The translations under genes were made by a program, and so were the position numbers. Source: Planctomycetia bacterium (GTDB lineage: Bacteria > Planctomycetota > Planctomycetia > Pirellulales > UBA1268). Taken from it: a stretch of DNA of 43,523 bases. How positions within the stretch are numbered: position 1 is the first letter of the stretch; the number at the start of each line of letters is the position of its first letter. The stretch spans positions 1 to 43,523 of the forward strand of contig RFRL01000004.1 in the NCBI GenBank assembly GCA_009924545.1. Reading direction: 5' to 3'. Below, piece after piece: positions 26,784-35,695 of the stretch. Below the pieces are notes generated by a model. It searched no databases, was not told the origin of the DNA, and saw only the letters and a list, made by a program, of their open reading frames with translations.

Positions 26784-27211
26784 GCGTGCGCATCGACAAG
26801 GGACGCCTGGGGGCGGGGCTCGAAATGACGCCGCTCATCGACGTCGTCTTCCTGCTGATGATCTTCTTCCTCGTGGCCAGCCGTCTGGAGGAGGCCGATC
26901 GGGTGATCGACGTCGTCCTCCCCGAGGCCAGCGCCGCCAAGCCCCTCACCAGCCGGACGCGCGAGTTCGTCATCAATATCGACCGTACCGGCGCCTACCA
27001 CGCCGGGGCGCGGCCGGTCGACCTGACGGAGTTGGAGCGCCTCTTGCGCCAGGCGGCGGCCGATCAGCCGGTCGGCCAGACGGTGATCCTCCGGGCCGAC
27101 GAGGATGTGCCCCACAAGTTCGTGGTGGGGGCGATGAACGCCTGCGTGCTGGCGGGCATCGACGACTACCACGTGCAGTCGGTGACGACCGCCGATTCCC
27201 CGCGGCCGTGA
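26780..27211 (+). CDS. exbD: ExbD/TolR-family motor subunit
   Basis: A 143-aa protein with one transmembrane helix (MTPLIDVVFLLMIFFLVAS) carrying Asp21, which corresponds to the proton-binding Asp25 of E. coli ExbD. The periplasmic domain follows with EFVINIDRTGAYHAG and QTVILRADEDVPHKFVVGAMNACVLAGI, standard for the family. The ATG overlaps the exbB stop (ATGA), and the next gene starts 10 bases after the stop. Together with ExbB it would couple proton flow to a periplasm-spanning partner; here the partner candidate is the next gene's product, with its TonB-like anchor. Confidence 0.92.
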   Translation: MSVRIDKGRLGAGLEMTPLIDVVFLLMIFFLVASRLEEADRVIDVVLPEASAAKPLTSRTREFVINIDRTGAYHAGARPVDLTELERLLRQAAADQPVGQTVILRADEDVPHKFVVGAMNACVLAGIDDYHVQSVTTADSPRP

Positions 27212-27221
27212 GGCTCCCGCC

Positions 27222-29510
27222 ATGGCCCGCACTGCCAGCCCACCGCCCGCCGCGCCCGCTGTGACCACCCCGGGGGGGCTCTCCGCGCGGGCCGGTACGC
27301 TGGTGTGGCGCAACCGTCTCCGGCTGGCACTGGCGCTGGCGCTGAGCCTCGTCGGGCATGCGTGGCTCGCCGGTGGCCTGGCCCGCGTGCCGCTGCGGCT
27401 GGCCAGCGACGCCGAACCGGTGGCCGCCGTGGAGCCGCCGTCGCGGCCGCAGCCGCGCGACTTCGACCTCGCGCTCGCCCCTGCCGGCCAGGCCCCGGCG
27501 GCGCACCAGCAGCCGCTCGACGTGCTCCTCGATCCGCGTCTGTCCCCGGCCACCGAGGTGGCCAAGGAAGCGGCGAACATCGCCAGCGCGCCGCCGCTGG
27601 CCGTCGCCGAGGAGGTGGTGCCGGCGCTCGTTCCGCTCGAGCGGCCGGTGGTGCCCGAGGGCCGGACCGACATGCGGCCGACCGGTCTGCCACGCGAGTC
27701 GGCGGCCGCACCCACGGCCGATACCCCCGACATCACCCTCGAGCTGCCGGCCGTCGAGGCAAGCGCCGACACCGCGCCCGAGATGCGCCCCATGCGCCGC
27801 CAGCCGCCCGCGGAAGCGCCCGCCGCGGTGACGGGGCGCGCGACGGCGATCGTGGGTGACGCCCCCCTGCCCCTCGTGGTGCGCGACGACATGGCAGCCG
27901 GCGGCGCGGGGATGCCGGCCCACCTCGCACCGCGCGTGTCGCGGCGCGGTCCGGAGGCCGCGCCCGGGACGGTGGTCGGCGGGCCGCCCGGCCGGGCGCC
28001 CACGCGGATCGACGTCAGCGCCGGTGCCGACTCCGGTGGTGCCGTTCCCGCGCTGCCGTCGGATACCGATCCCCCACAGGCCGTGTCGTCGCCGGCGCCA
28101 TCGCCGAACGGGAGCCTCGCGGCCTTGGGGATGCGGCCTGCCGCCCGGCCGGGGCGGGCACCCCGGTCGGCGGCGGTGGGCGCGGCGGTCACGGCGCCGC
28201 GCGGGACGGTCAGCGACGAGGAGCCGCTCTCCGTGGAGTCGGTGGGGGCGCTGTCGCGCCCCGGTGTCGGCGGTGGGGAGCGCCTCGCCGTGCTGCCCCT
28301 GAAGCCCGCTCCCCTGCCCCGCGGGACGGCGGTCGTGCTGCCGCCGGAGGGCCGGGTGCGCTCCATCGCCAGACCCTACGCCGGGCGCGCGGCCGAACGT
28401 CGCGGGCAGGCGCCGATCGACCGCGTCGTGGACCGGGGATTGGCCTACCTGGCGCGGAGCCAGCGCGCCGACGGCAGTTGGACGCTCGCCGGGGCCGACG
28501 GCACCACCGCGGCCAGCGCCACGAAACTGAAGAGCGACACCGCCGCGACCGGGCTGGCGCTATTGAGCTTTCTCGGGGCCGGCTTCGACCACTTCGACGG
28601 CCCGCACCACGACACGGTACGGCGCGGCCTGGAGTGGCTGATGCGCACGCAGCGGCCCGACGGCGACCTGTACGTGCCCGCCGATCCGCTCTCCGACAGT
28701 TGTGCGTGGCTCTACAGCCATGCCATTGGCACGATGGCGCTGTGCGAGGCGGTGGGGATGACCGGCGATCCGCTCATCCGCCCGGCGGCGGAGCGGGCCT
28801 GTGGCTTCATCGCCGCCAGCCAGCACCCCGAGCGCGGCGGCTGGCGGTACACACCCCGCTCCGATGCCGATCTCTCGGTGAGCGGTTGGATGCTCGTGGC
28901 GCTCCGCTCGGGGCAACTGGCCGGGATCACCGTCGACCCGCAGGTGCTGGAGCGGGTCCGGACCCTCCTGGCCACCTCCGCGCTCCCGGCCGATGCGGCC
29001 GCGGCCGCCGGCATCGGCGTCGGGCGCTACGTCTACAACATCCGCAATCCGCAGCAGCGTCCGTCGGAGCTCTCCACCGCCTGCATGACGGCCCTGGGCA
29101 CGCTCATGCGTCTCCACACGGGTGCCGCAGTCGAGGATCTGGCGATCCGCGACGCGGCGGCCGCGCTGGCGGCGTTCGAGCCCGCCTACGGCACGCAGCG
29201 GGATCGTCGGCGCGACGCCTACTTGTGGTACTACGCCTCGCAGGTGCTCGTGCACACCGGCGGCGACGACTGGGAGCGCTGGTATGCCGCGCTGTGCCGG
29301 CTGCTCGACGCCCGGCAGGAGCGCCATGGTCCGCTGGCGGGGAGCTGGGATCCGCTGGGAACGGTGCCCGATCGATGGGGGAGCTACGGTGGGCGGACCT
29401 ACGTCACGGCGCTGCACCTCCTGGCCCTCGAAGTTCCCTACCGTCACCTCCCCACGTACGATCTCGAACCCGGAGCCAACCCCGCTCCCGGGGCCGATGC
29501 CGGGAAGTGA
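27222..29510 (+). CDS. TonB-like membrane anchor fused to a prenyltransferase/squalene-cyclase-type alpha/alpha toroid
   Basis: A 762-aa protein. A single N-terminal TM helix (RLALALALSLVGHAWLAGG) contains Ser42-x3-His46, the SxxxH signature of TonB-type helices that contact ExbB/ExbD. Residues ~60-400 are Pro/Ala/Arg-rich and disordered-looking, as in TonB periplasmic linkers. Residues ~405-745 show toroid repeats: DRGLAYLARSQRADGSW, RGLEWLMRTQRPDGDLY, ERACGFIAASQHPERGGW, SVSGWMLVALRSGQ and GGRTYVTALHLLALEVPY. I see no DxDD of squalene-hopene cyclases, so terpene cyclisation is unlikely and a binding role is more plausible. No TonB C-terminal domain is present. It sits 10 bases after exbD in the same operon. 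The product is likely an ExbBD-energised envelope effector; this function is inferred. Confidence 0.8.
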   Translation: MARTASPPPAAPAVTTPGGLSARAGTLVWRNRLRLALALALSLVGHAWLAGGLARVPLRLASDAEPVAAVEPPSRPQPRDFDLALAPAGQAPAAHQQPLDVLLDPRLSPATEVAKEAANIASAPPLAVAEEVVPALVPLERPVVPEGRTDMRPTGLPRESAAAPTADTPDITLELPAVEASADTAPEMRPMRRQPPAEAPAAVTGRATAIVGDAPLPLVVRDDMAAGGAGMPAHLAPRVSRRGPEAAPGTVVGGPPGRAPTRIDVSAGADSGGAVPALPSDTDPPQAVSSPAPSPNGSLAALGMRPAARPGRAPRSAAVGAAVTAPRGTVSDEEPLSVESVGALSRPGVGGGERLAVLPLKPAPLPRGTAVVLPPEGRVRSIARPYAGRAAERRGQAPIDRVVDRGLAYLARSQRADGSWTLAGADGTTAASATKLKSDTAATGLALLSFLGAGFDHFDGPHHDTVRRGLEWLMRTQRPDGDLYVPADPLSDSCAWLYSHAIGTMALCEAVGMTGDPLIRPAAERACGFIAASQHPERGGWRYTPRSDADLSVSGWMLVALRSGQLAGITVDPQVLERVRTLLATSALPADAAAAAGIGVGRYVYNIRNPQQRPSELSTACMTALGTLMRLHTGAAVEDLAIRDAAAALAAFEPAYGTQRDRRRDAYLWYYASQVLVHTGGDDWERWYAALCRLLDARQERHGPLAGSWDPLGTVPDRWGSYGGRTYVTALHLLALEVPYRHLPTYDLEPGANPAPGADAGK

Positions 29511-29568
29511 GTGGAACGCGGGGCACCGCGGCACACGTGTCCGATTCACCGCGCCGACCGGGGCGTGG

Positions 29569-30774
29569 TCAAAACGGTGTGGGGAGCAGGATGGCGTGGT
29601 GGTCCAGGAGGGCCCGGCGACCGAGGGCATCGATCGCCGGCGTGAAGAACAGGAGGAACAGGTACACACCGAGCAGCGCGGTGAGCACGCCCCCGCAGGC
29701 GAGACGCACCACGAGCCAGCGCCGCTCCGGGCGCCGCATGGCCCGCGCGATCGCCCAGCCGAGGGCCAGCCGCGCCGGGAAGATCGAGAGGATGAAGATC
29801 GGGGTCATGAACAGCACGGCGTCGCGCGGTGCGGCGATCACCTTGAACAGGTGGAGGGGCAGCGACAGCGCGTGGAGGAGCACCGTCGCGCCCGTGAGCA
29901 CCACCGGCGCGCGACGGAACAACTCGCGCACGGCGGCCACCTCGATGAACGCCGCCGGGCGCCCCGTGGCGGCGAAGCGCGCCTGGAGCACGGGCACCCA
30001 CGCCAGCACCACCGACAGCGCCAGGCCGCCGGCGAGCGTGACGAACACCGCCGCCGGGTGCTGCGTGTCGCGGAGTGACGCGAACAGGGCCGTGGGAAGG
30101 AGCAGCCAGAGGAAGCCGCCGACGAAGCCGCCGAGGCCGAGGAGGAACAGCCGTACCGGACGGATGGCGGCCAGGACACCGGCCAGCACCGCCGCCGCCC
30201 CGCTCCACAAACTGCCCGCGCGGGAGGCCGCGATCGCCAGGCGGAAGTTGCGGATCGGCCGCACGAACGACACGAGGCTGCCCCCGGCACGCCAGGCGAG
30301 GAGGAGGTGGAGGCCCACCAGGAGCGTCGTTGCGATCCGCGCCACGCGCCACCGCACGGCCACCGGGCCATGGGGGTCGATGAGCGCCGCGTCGGCGGCG
30401 ATCGACGTCACGAATCGCACCACCAGTAACCACACCCAGGTGCCGAACACCACGGCGCCGAGCCGGGGCACTCCGCCCAGCAGCGGCACCCCGTCGCGCA
30501 GTCGTCCGGAACGCACCACCCGCCCCTCCCCCTCGAGCATGTAGCCCAGCGCCAGGAAGTTGGCCACCGGCAGCGCGGCGAGGATGGAGAGAATGAGGAG
30601 GAGGCTGACCAGGCCGGCGCCGAGCGACACCAGCCAGGCGACCGCGCGGAGCGGATGGCGGAGCGGGTGGGGGCATGGCGCGAGGTCGCCGAAGGACGCG
30701 CCGGCAGCGGCGTCCTCCGGGCCGGTGCCCGTGGTCGGCTGGTCCGCTGACACATCCCCCGGGGGCGTCACCAT
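29569..30774 (-). CDS. Multi-pass inner-membrane protein, planctomycete type
   Basis: A 401-aa protein. A soluble N-terminus of ~45 residues is followed by about eight or nine hydrophobic segments, for example WLVSLGAGLVSLLLILSILAAL, AVVFGTWVWLLVVRFV, LFLLGLGGFVGGFLWLLL and VLFMTPIFILSIFPARLALG. The conserved-looking loop NFLALGYMLEGEGRVVRSGRLRDG after the first helices is shared by a group of uncharacterised planctomycete membrane proteins. I do not recognise a transporter family. It is convergent with the toroid gene (58 bases apart) and divergent from the DUF1549/DUF1553 gene. ATG 30774 (MVTPPGDVSADQ) is chosen because upstream residues look non-coding. Confidence 0.7.
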   Translation of the reverse strand: MVTPPGDVSADQPTTGTGPEDAAAGASFGDLAPCPHPLRHPLRAVAWLVSLGAGLVSLLLILSILAALPVANFLALGYMLEGEGRVVRSGRLRDGVPLLGGVPRLGAVVFGTWVWLLVVRFVTSIAADAALIDPHGPVAVRWRVARIATTLLVGLHLLLAWRAGGSLVSFVRPIRNFRLAIAASRAGSLWSGAAAVLAGVLAAIRPVRLFLLGLGGFVGGFLWLLLPTALFASLRDTQHPAAVFVTLAGGLALSVVLAWVPVLQARFAATGRPAAFIEVAAVRELFRRAPVVLTGATVLLHALSLPLHLFKVIAAPRDAVLFMTPIFILSIFPARLALGWAIARAMRRPERRWLVVRLACGGVLTALLGVYLFLLFFTPAIDALGRRALLDHHAILLPTPF

Positions 30775-30823
30775 GCGGAGATGATACCGCCCCGCGGGGT
30801 CGCTGCCGGGTGTCGCGGTGGGG

Positions 30824-30829
30824 TAGGAT
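30824..30829 (+). promoter_or_regulatory. Weak -10-like box before the DUF1549/DUF1553 gene
   Basis: TAGGAT, within GGTAGGATACAAG, is the only AT-rich patch in the 81-base divergent gap, 27 bases before ATG 30856. No -35 box is recognisable, and the minus strand of the same patch (TATCCT) could serve the membrane-protein gene. Confidence 0.25.
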
Positions 30830-30855
30830 ACAAGCTCCTGGTCGCAGTGGGGTTC

Positions 30856-32622
30856 ATGATGACGCGGCTTCTGACAGTGTGGCGGTCCATCGGCCGTTCG
30901 GCCCGCGCGGCGCTCCCGGCACTGGCACTGGTGGTGATCGCAACGCTCCTGGCGGCTGCCGCCCGCAGCCCGCTGGCGGGCCCGTCGTTCGGCCCCGGGC
31001 CGCAAGGGCTCCGGTCGGTGCCGGTGGCCGACTCCCCGGCCGCGGCACCCGCGTCCACCGGCCCGGCACCGGCAGCGCCCGACACGGGCGTGCCGGTCGG
31101 CGCTGCGGTCGCCGCCTTCGATGAAATACTCGCGGCTCGCTGGCGGGAGGCGGGTATCGACCCCGCCGACGAGTTGACGGTGCTGCGGCGGGCGTGGTTA
31201 TCGCTGGCCGGCACGATCCCGTCGGTGGAGGAGATCCGGCGCTTCGAGGCCGATCGCACGGCCGACCGCGTCGATCGGTGGATCGCCATGCTCCTGGCCG
31301 ACCGTCGGGCGGCCGATCACCTGGCGCGGCGACTGGCGCGGTCGCTGGTGGGGGACGCGGAGGGACAGTTCATCGTCTTCCGTCGCGACCGGTTCACCGA
31401 CTGGCTCGCCGGCCGGCTCGAGGCCAACGAGCCGTTCGATCGCGTGGTGACCGCGATGCTCGCCCACGGTGGACTGTGGACCGAGGCCCCCGAGGTGAAC
31501 TTCATCACCCAGGCGATGTCCGACGACAGGCTCGACGCCAACGTTCTCACCGCGCGTGTCTCGCGGGCGCTGCTCGGGCAGCGGATCGACTGCGCCCAGT
31601 GCCACGACCACCCCTTCGCGCCGTTCACCCAGGCGCAGTACGAGGGCCTGGCGGCCTGCTTCGGCCAGGTGCGTGTGACCGGTCTCGGCGTCGAGGACGA
31701 TCCTGCCCGGGTGCTGTCGATCGACCTGCCACCGGCGGTCGAGGAGCCGATGGGCGAGGCGCCCGCCGGCAGCCGACCGATGGCACCGCGGACCCGCAAA
31801 GTGCCCCCGCGGGTGCCCTTCGGCGCGGAGTGGTGGCCCGCGCAGGGGACCCACCGGCAAAACCTCGCCACGTGGATCGTCGATCCGCGGAACCGGCGGT
31901 TCCACCGGGCGCTGGTCAACCGCTGCGTGGCGATCGTCTTCGGGCGCGCCTGGCACGAGCCAGTGGACGACCTTCCCGACCCGCCCGCCGCGGGCGCCGT
32001 CACCGATCCGCTCGACCTGTTGGCGGACGATTTCCGTGACCACGGCTGCGACCTGCGCCGCCTCCTCTCGATCCTCGTCGGCACCCGCCTGTTCCATCTC
32101 TCGAGCGGCCACCCGCTCCGGGAGGACGAGGCGGGAAACGACGCCGTCGACGGCGCGTGGGCCGCGTTCCCCATCACCCCCGTGGGCCCCGACGCGATGA
32201 TCTCGTCCCTCGTCCAGGCGACCAGTTTGCGGACCATCGACCGCGACTCCCACCTCGTGACGCGGACGATCCGCTTCTTCCGCGAGGTCGATTTCCTCCG
32301 GGAATACGGGCGCACCGACGATGCCAATGGCCGGCCACAGCCGGCGACGATCCCCCAGACCCTCGTCCGCATGAATGGCCGGCTGGCCCGCGAACTGGTC
32401 GAGGCCAATCCGTTCACCGCCACCGGGCGGATCGCCGGCTTGGCACGCGACGACAGGGCGCGCTGCGACCTGGCCTTCCTCGCCATGCTCACCAGGTATC
32501 CGACGACGGAGGAACGGACGGCACTCGGCGACCTCCTCGCCGCCGCCCCCTCGCGCGGCCAGGGGATGGAGGATCTGTGCTGGGTGCTCATGAACTCGGT
32601 CGAGTTCAGGTGGAACCATTGA
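30856..32622 (+). CDS. DUF1549/DUF1553 (PSCyt2/PSD1) secreted protein
   Basis: A 588-aa exported protein. The N-terminal hydrophobic segment (ALPALALVVIATLLAAA) acts as signal, then an Ala/Pro linker. DUF1549 follows: ELTVLRRAWLSLAGTIPSVEEIRRF, HLARRLARSLVG, and DCAQCHDHPFAPFTQ with a CxxCH-like motif (Cys246, Cys249, His250). DUF1553 follows: NLATWIVDPRNRRFHRALVNR, FGRAWHEPVDD and LRRLLSILVGTRLFHLSS, ending in LCWVLMNSVEFRWNH. The family is strongly planctomycete-associated and nearly always paired with a DUF1501 gene, as here (19 bases apart). It lacks the PSCyt1 cytochrome-like N-terminal domain of longer members. Biochemical function is unknown. ATG 30859 is an alternative start. Confidence 0.9.
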   Translation: MMTRLLTVWRSIGRSARAALPALALVVIATLLAAAARSPLAGPSFGPGPQGLRSVPVADSPAAAPASTGPAPAAPDTGVPVGAAVAAFDEILAARWREAGIDPADELTVLRRAWLSLAGTIPSVEEIRRFEADRTADRVDRWIAMLLADRRAADHLARRLARSLVGDAEGQFIVFRRDRFTDWLAGRLEANEPFDRVVTAMLAHGGLWTEAPEVNFITQAMSDDRLDANVLTARVSRALLGQRIDCAQCHDHPFAPFTQAQYEGLAACFGQVRVTGLGVEDDPARVLSIDLPPAVEEPMGEAPAGSRPMAPRTRKVPPRVPFGAEWWPAQGTHRQNLATWIVDPRNRRFHRALVNRCVAIVFGRAWHEPVDDLPDPPAAGAVTDPLDLLADDFRDHGCDLRRLLSILVGTRLFHLSSGHPLREDEAGNDAVDGAWAAFPITPVGPDAMISSLVQATSLRTIDRDSHLVTRTIRFFREVDFLREYGRTDDANGRPQPATIPQTLVRMNGRLARELVEANPFTATGRIAGLARDDRARCDLAFLAMLTRYPTTEERTALGDLLAAAPSRGQGMEDLCWVLMNSVEFRWNH

Positions 32623-32641
32623 ATCCCCCGGGGAACCCCTG

Positions 32642-33907
32642 ATGCGTGACGCCGTCGAGATCAGCCGCCGCCGCTGGTTGCAGGTGGCTCCGCTGGGCCT
32701 GTCGTTCGCGCTGCCTGCGCTACCGGCCCGGGCGGCGGCACGCCGGGGCGCGGAGCGGCCCGGGGCGCTGGTGACGATCTGGCTGGCGGGTGGCCCGAGC
32801 CAACTCGAGTCGTTCGACCCTCACCCCGGGACGCCGATCGGAGGTCCGACGCAGGCCATCGCCACGAGCCTGCCGGGGGTGCGGATTGCCGCCGAATACC
32901 CCCGTCTGGCGGAGATGCTCGACCGCTTCTCGCTGGTGCGGTCGCTGGTGTCCCGCGAAGGGGACCACGAGCGTGGCTCGCATCTCCTCCGCACCGGCTA
33001 CCGCCCCGATCCGGTCCTCCTCCATCCGGGCCTCGGGGCGATCGTGGCAAGCGAGTTGGCCGCGGACGGCCTGGAGATCCCCCGTTTCGTCGCCCTGGGC
33101 AACGATCCCCATCCGTCACGTGGTGGCTACCTGGGGGCCACGCTCGACCCGTACCGCGTCAGCGATCCCGGCCAGCGCGGACAAAACCTCGTGCCGCACG
33201 TCGGGAGCGACCGGCAGGCGCGGCGCTTGGAAGGGGTCGAGCGTCTCTCGCTCTCGTTCGCCGCCGGGCGCGCGGCCGCGGTCCGGCAGACCCTCGACGA
33301 CCACACCCGCCGCGGGGCGCTGGCGATGATGGAGTCGGAGCAACTCGCCGCCTTCTCGCTCGACGAGGAGACGGAGGCGATCCGGGCGGCCTACGGGCAC
33401 ACCCCGTTTGGCCGCGGTTGCCTCGTCGCGCGCCGGCTGGTGGAGACGGGCGTGCGGAGCGTGGAGGTGACGCTCGCGGGGTTCGACACTCACGCGGCCA
33501 ACTTCACCGGTCAGGCGGCCCAGGCCGCGATCCTCGACCCGGCGCTGGCCGCGCTTGTCGCCGACCTCGAGGCCCGCGATCTCCTCGACTCGACCGTCGT
33601 GCTCGTCGTGGGGGAGTTCGGCCGGACCCCGACGATCAATCCGCTCGACGGCCGCGATCACTGGCCCCACGGTTTTTCCGGCCTCCTCACCGGCGCGGGG
33701 CTCGTGCGTGGGCGGGTGATCGGGGAAACCGATCCCCAGGGGCTCGTCCGGCAGCCGAGTGATCCGATCGACGTCGCCGACCTGGTGGCCACGGTCCTGG
33801 CGGCCGTGGGGGTCGATGGGTCGCGCGAGGTCACCACGCCGATCGGCCGGCCGATGAAGCTCGCCGCCGGACGGCCTGTGGATCGGCTTCTCGCCGACCG
33901 GTCCTGA
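32642..33907 (+). CDS. DUF1501 family protein (sulfatase-like fold), Tat-exported
   Basis: A 421-aa protein. The N-terminus SRRRWLQVAPLGLSFALPALP is a twin-arginine signal. The family motifs LVTIWLAGGPSQLESFDPHPG, RSLVSREGDHERGSHLLRTGY, EVTLAGFDTHAANFTGQ, VVLVVGEFGRTPTINPLDGRDHWPHGFSGLLTGAG and ADLVATVLAAVGVD are all present. DUF1501 is distantly related to the alkaline-phosphatase/sulfatase superfamily, and the conserved Asp/His residues (FDTHA, RDHWPHG) could bind metal. Paired with the upstream DUF1549/DUF1553 gene; the two are believed to act together outside the cytoplasm. Full length, no anomaly. Confidence 0.92.
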   Translation: MRDAVEISRRRWLQVAPLGLSFALPALPARAAARRGAERPGALVTIWLAGGPSQLESFDPHPGTPIGGPTQAIATSLPGVRIAAEYPRLAEMLDRFSLVRSLVSREGDHERGSHLLRTGYRPDPVLLHPGLGAIVASELAADGLEIPRFVALGNDPHPSRGGYLGATLDPYRVSDPGQRGQNLVPHVGSDRQARRLEGVERLSLSFAAGRAAAVRQTLDDHTRRGALAMMESEQLAAFSLDEETEAIRAAYGHTPFGRGCLVARRLVETGVRSVEVTLAGFDTHAANFTGQAAQAAILDPALAALVADLEARDLLDSTVVLVVGEFGRTPTINPLDGRDHWPHGFSGLLTGAGLVRGRVIGETDPQGLVRQPSDPIDVADLVATVLAAVGVDGSREVTTPIGRPMKLAAGRPVDRLLADRS

Positions 33908-33932
33908 TCCCGACCCCCTCCCGGGAGCGTCG

Positions 33933-35669
33933 ATGCCAAGCCCCCCGCCCGACCGCGATCCACGCCGGCTCCGCTCCTGGCGCTGGTTCGGCCCCGACGA
34001 CCTGCGCAGCTTCGGCCACCGCAGCCGCCTCCGGCAGATGGGCCTCGCCGCCGAGGATGCCGAGGGGAAGCCGGTGATCGGCATCCTCAACACGTGGAGC
34101 GACCTCGCCCAGTGCCACTCCCACTTCCGCGCGCGGGCAGAGGAAGTGAAGCGCGGCGTGTGGCAGGCGGGGGGCTTCCCGGTCGAAATCCCGGTGCTGT
34201 CGCTGTCGGAGATGTTCGTCAAGCCGACGGCGATGTACCACCGCAACCTCCTCGCCATGGAGGTGGAGGAGGTGCTGCGCAGCCAGCCGATCGACGGCTG
34301 CGTGCTCATGGGGGGCTGCGACAAGACGGTGCCGGGGCTGCTGTTGGGGGCGATCTCGGCCGGGCTGCCGGCGCTGTTTTTCCCCGCCGGCCCGATGCTC
34401 GCCGGCCGCTACCGGGAGCAGCGGCTCGGCAGCGGCACCGACGTGTGGAAGTTCTGGGCGGAACGGCAGGCGGGGTGCCTGTCGGAATGTGCCTGGCGGC
34501 AGATCGAAGAGGGGATCGCGCGCTCCCCCGGCACCTGCATGACGATGGGCACCGCCTCGACGATGGCGGCGGTTGTCGAGACGTTGGGGCTGTCCCTGCC
34601 GGGATCGGCCACGATCCCCGCGGTCCACTCCGCCCACGCCCGCCTCGCTGGCCTGTGCGGACGGCGGATCGTGGAGATGGTGTGGGAAGGGCTGACGCCT
34701 CGGCGGATCATCTCCCGCGCGGCGTTCGAGAATGCCATCGTCGCCGCCATGGCGCTGTGCGGGTCGACCAACTGCATCGTGCACCTGGTCGCCCTGGCAC
34801 GCCGCGCCGGGATTCCACTGGCCCTCGACGACTTCGACCGCATCTCCCGGGTCGTGCCGGTGATCGCCAACCTCCGCCCCGCGGGGGCCCACCTGATGGA
34901 AGATTTCCACGAGGCGGGTGGCGTGCCCGCCCTCCTCTCCCGGCTGCGCGATCATCTCTCCCTCGACTGCCCCACCGTCACCGGCCGGACCCTCGGGGAG
35001 AACATCGCCGGCGCGGCGGTCCTCGACGACGACGTGATCCGCCCCCTCGACCGCCCCCTCGACGCGGCCGGCGGCACCTGCGTGCTGCGCGGCAGCCTCG
35101 CCCCCGACGGCTGCGTGATCAAGCCGACCGCCGCCGACCCCCGGTTGCTCGTCCACACCGGGCCGGCGCTCGTGTTCGCCGACTATGCCGCCCTCAAGGC
35201 GCGGATCGACGAACCCGACCTGCCGGTCACCGCCGACACGGTTCTCGTGCTCCAGTCGGCGGGTCCCGTCGGGGCCCCCGGGATGCCGGAGTGGGGCATG
35301 CTCCCCATCCCCAAGAAGCTCCTTGCCGCCGGGGTGCGCGACATGGTGCGGATCTCCGATGCCCGGATGTCGGGTACCAGCTACGGCACCTGCGTGCTCC
35401 ACGTGGCGCCCGAGTCGGCCGTCGGCGGACCGCTGGCACTGGTGCGCGACGGGGATTCGATCGCCCTCGACGTGCCGGCCCGCCGGCTCGACCTGCTCGT
35501 CGATCCCGCCGAGGTCGCCCGTCGCCGGGCCGCGTGGCAGCCGCCACCGCGGCGCGTGCACCGCGGGTACGGCCGCCTGTACCTCGACGAGGTGACGCAG
35601 GCCCCCGAGGGCTGCGATTTCCGCTTCCTCGAGGATGGCCCATCCACGCCGGAACCGGACATTTTCTGA
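33933..35669 (+). CDS. IlvD/Edd-family sugar-acid dehydratase (arabonate/xylonate/galactonate type)
   Basis: A 578-aa cytoplasmic [2Fe-2S] dehydratase that converts an aldonic acid to its 2-keto-3-deoxy derivative. The three expected cluster cysteines are visible: Cys61 (NTWSDLAQCHSHF), Cys129 (LMGGCDKTVPG) and Cys202 (SPGTCMTMGTAST), matching the spacing of pentonate dehydratases more than that of IlvD itself. MALCGSTNCIVHL, AGGTCVLRGSLAPDGCVIK and ARMSGTSYGTCVLHVAPESAVGGPL are also typical. The SGTxxGTxxLHxxPE segment carries the catalytic Ser. GGGAG-type spacing upstream is weak. It lies upstream of a DapA-type gene on the same strand, consistent with sequential steps of sugar-acid breakdown. 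Branched-chain amino-acid synthesis is the less likely alternative. Confidence 0.88.
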   Translation: MPSPPPDRDPRRLRSWRWFGPDDLRSFGHRSRLRQMGLAAEDAEGKPVIGILNTWSDLAQCHSHFRARAEEVKRGVWQAGGFPVEIPVLSLSEMFVKPTAMYHRNLLAMEVEEVLRSQPIDGCVLMGGCDKTVPGLLLGAISAGLPALFFPAGPMLAGRYREQRLGSGTDVWKFWAERQAGCLSECAWRQIEEGIARSPGTCMTMGTASTMAAVVETLGLSLPGSATIPAVHSAHARLAGLCGRRIVEMVWEGLTPRRIISRAAFENAIVAAMALCGSTNCIVHLVALARRAGIPLALDDFDRISRVVPVIANLRPAGAHLMEDFHEAGGVPALLSRLRDHLSLDCPTVTGRTLGENIAGAAVLDDDVIRPLDRPLDAAGGTCVLRGSLAPDGCVIKPTAADPRLLVHTGPALVFADYAALKARIDEPDLPVTADTVLVLQSAGPVGAPGMPEWGMLPIPKKLLAAGVRDMVRISDARMSGTSYGTCVLHVAPESAVGGPLALVRDGDSIALDVPARRLDLLVDPAEVARRRAAWQPPPRRVHRGYGRLYLDEVTQAPEGCDFRFLEDGPSTPEPDIF

Positions 35670-35695
35670 GCGCGCCAGCCCCGCCCGCGCCGCCC

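Noticed and set aside
26075-27211. 378-aa ExbB-ExbD fusion protein
   Set aside because: The middle part is out-of-frame low-complexity sequence. The real ExbB C-terminus with its TM helices is in the +1 frame, and exbD has its own ATGA-coupled start.
29511-29568. Terminator between the convergent toroid and membrane-protein genes
   Set aside because: Only a short ACACGTGT palindrome and no T-run; not enough to call.
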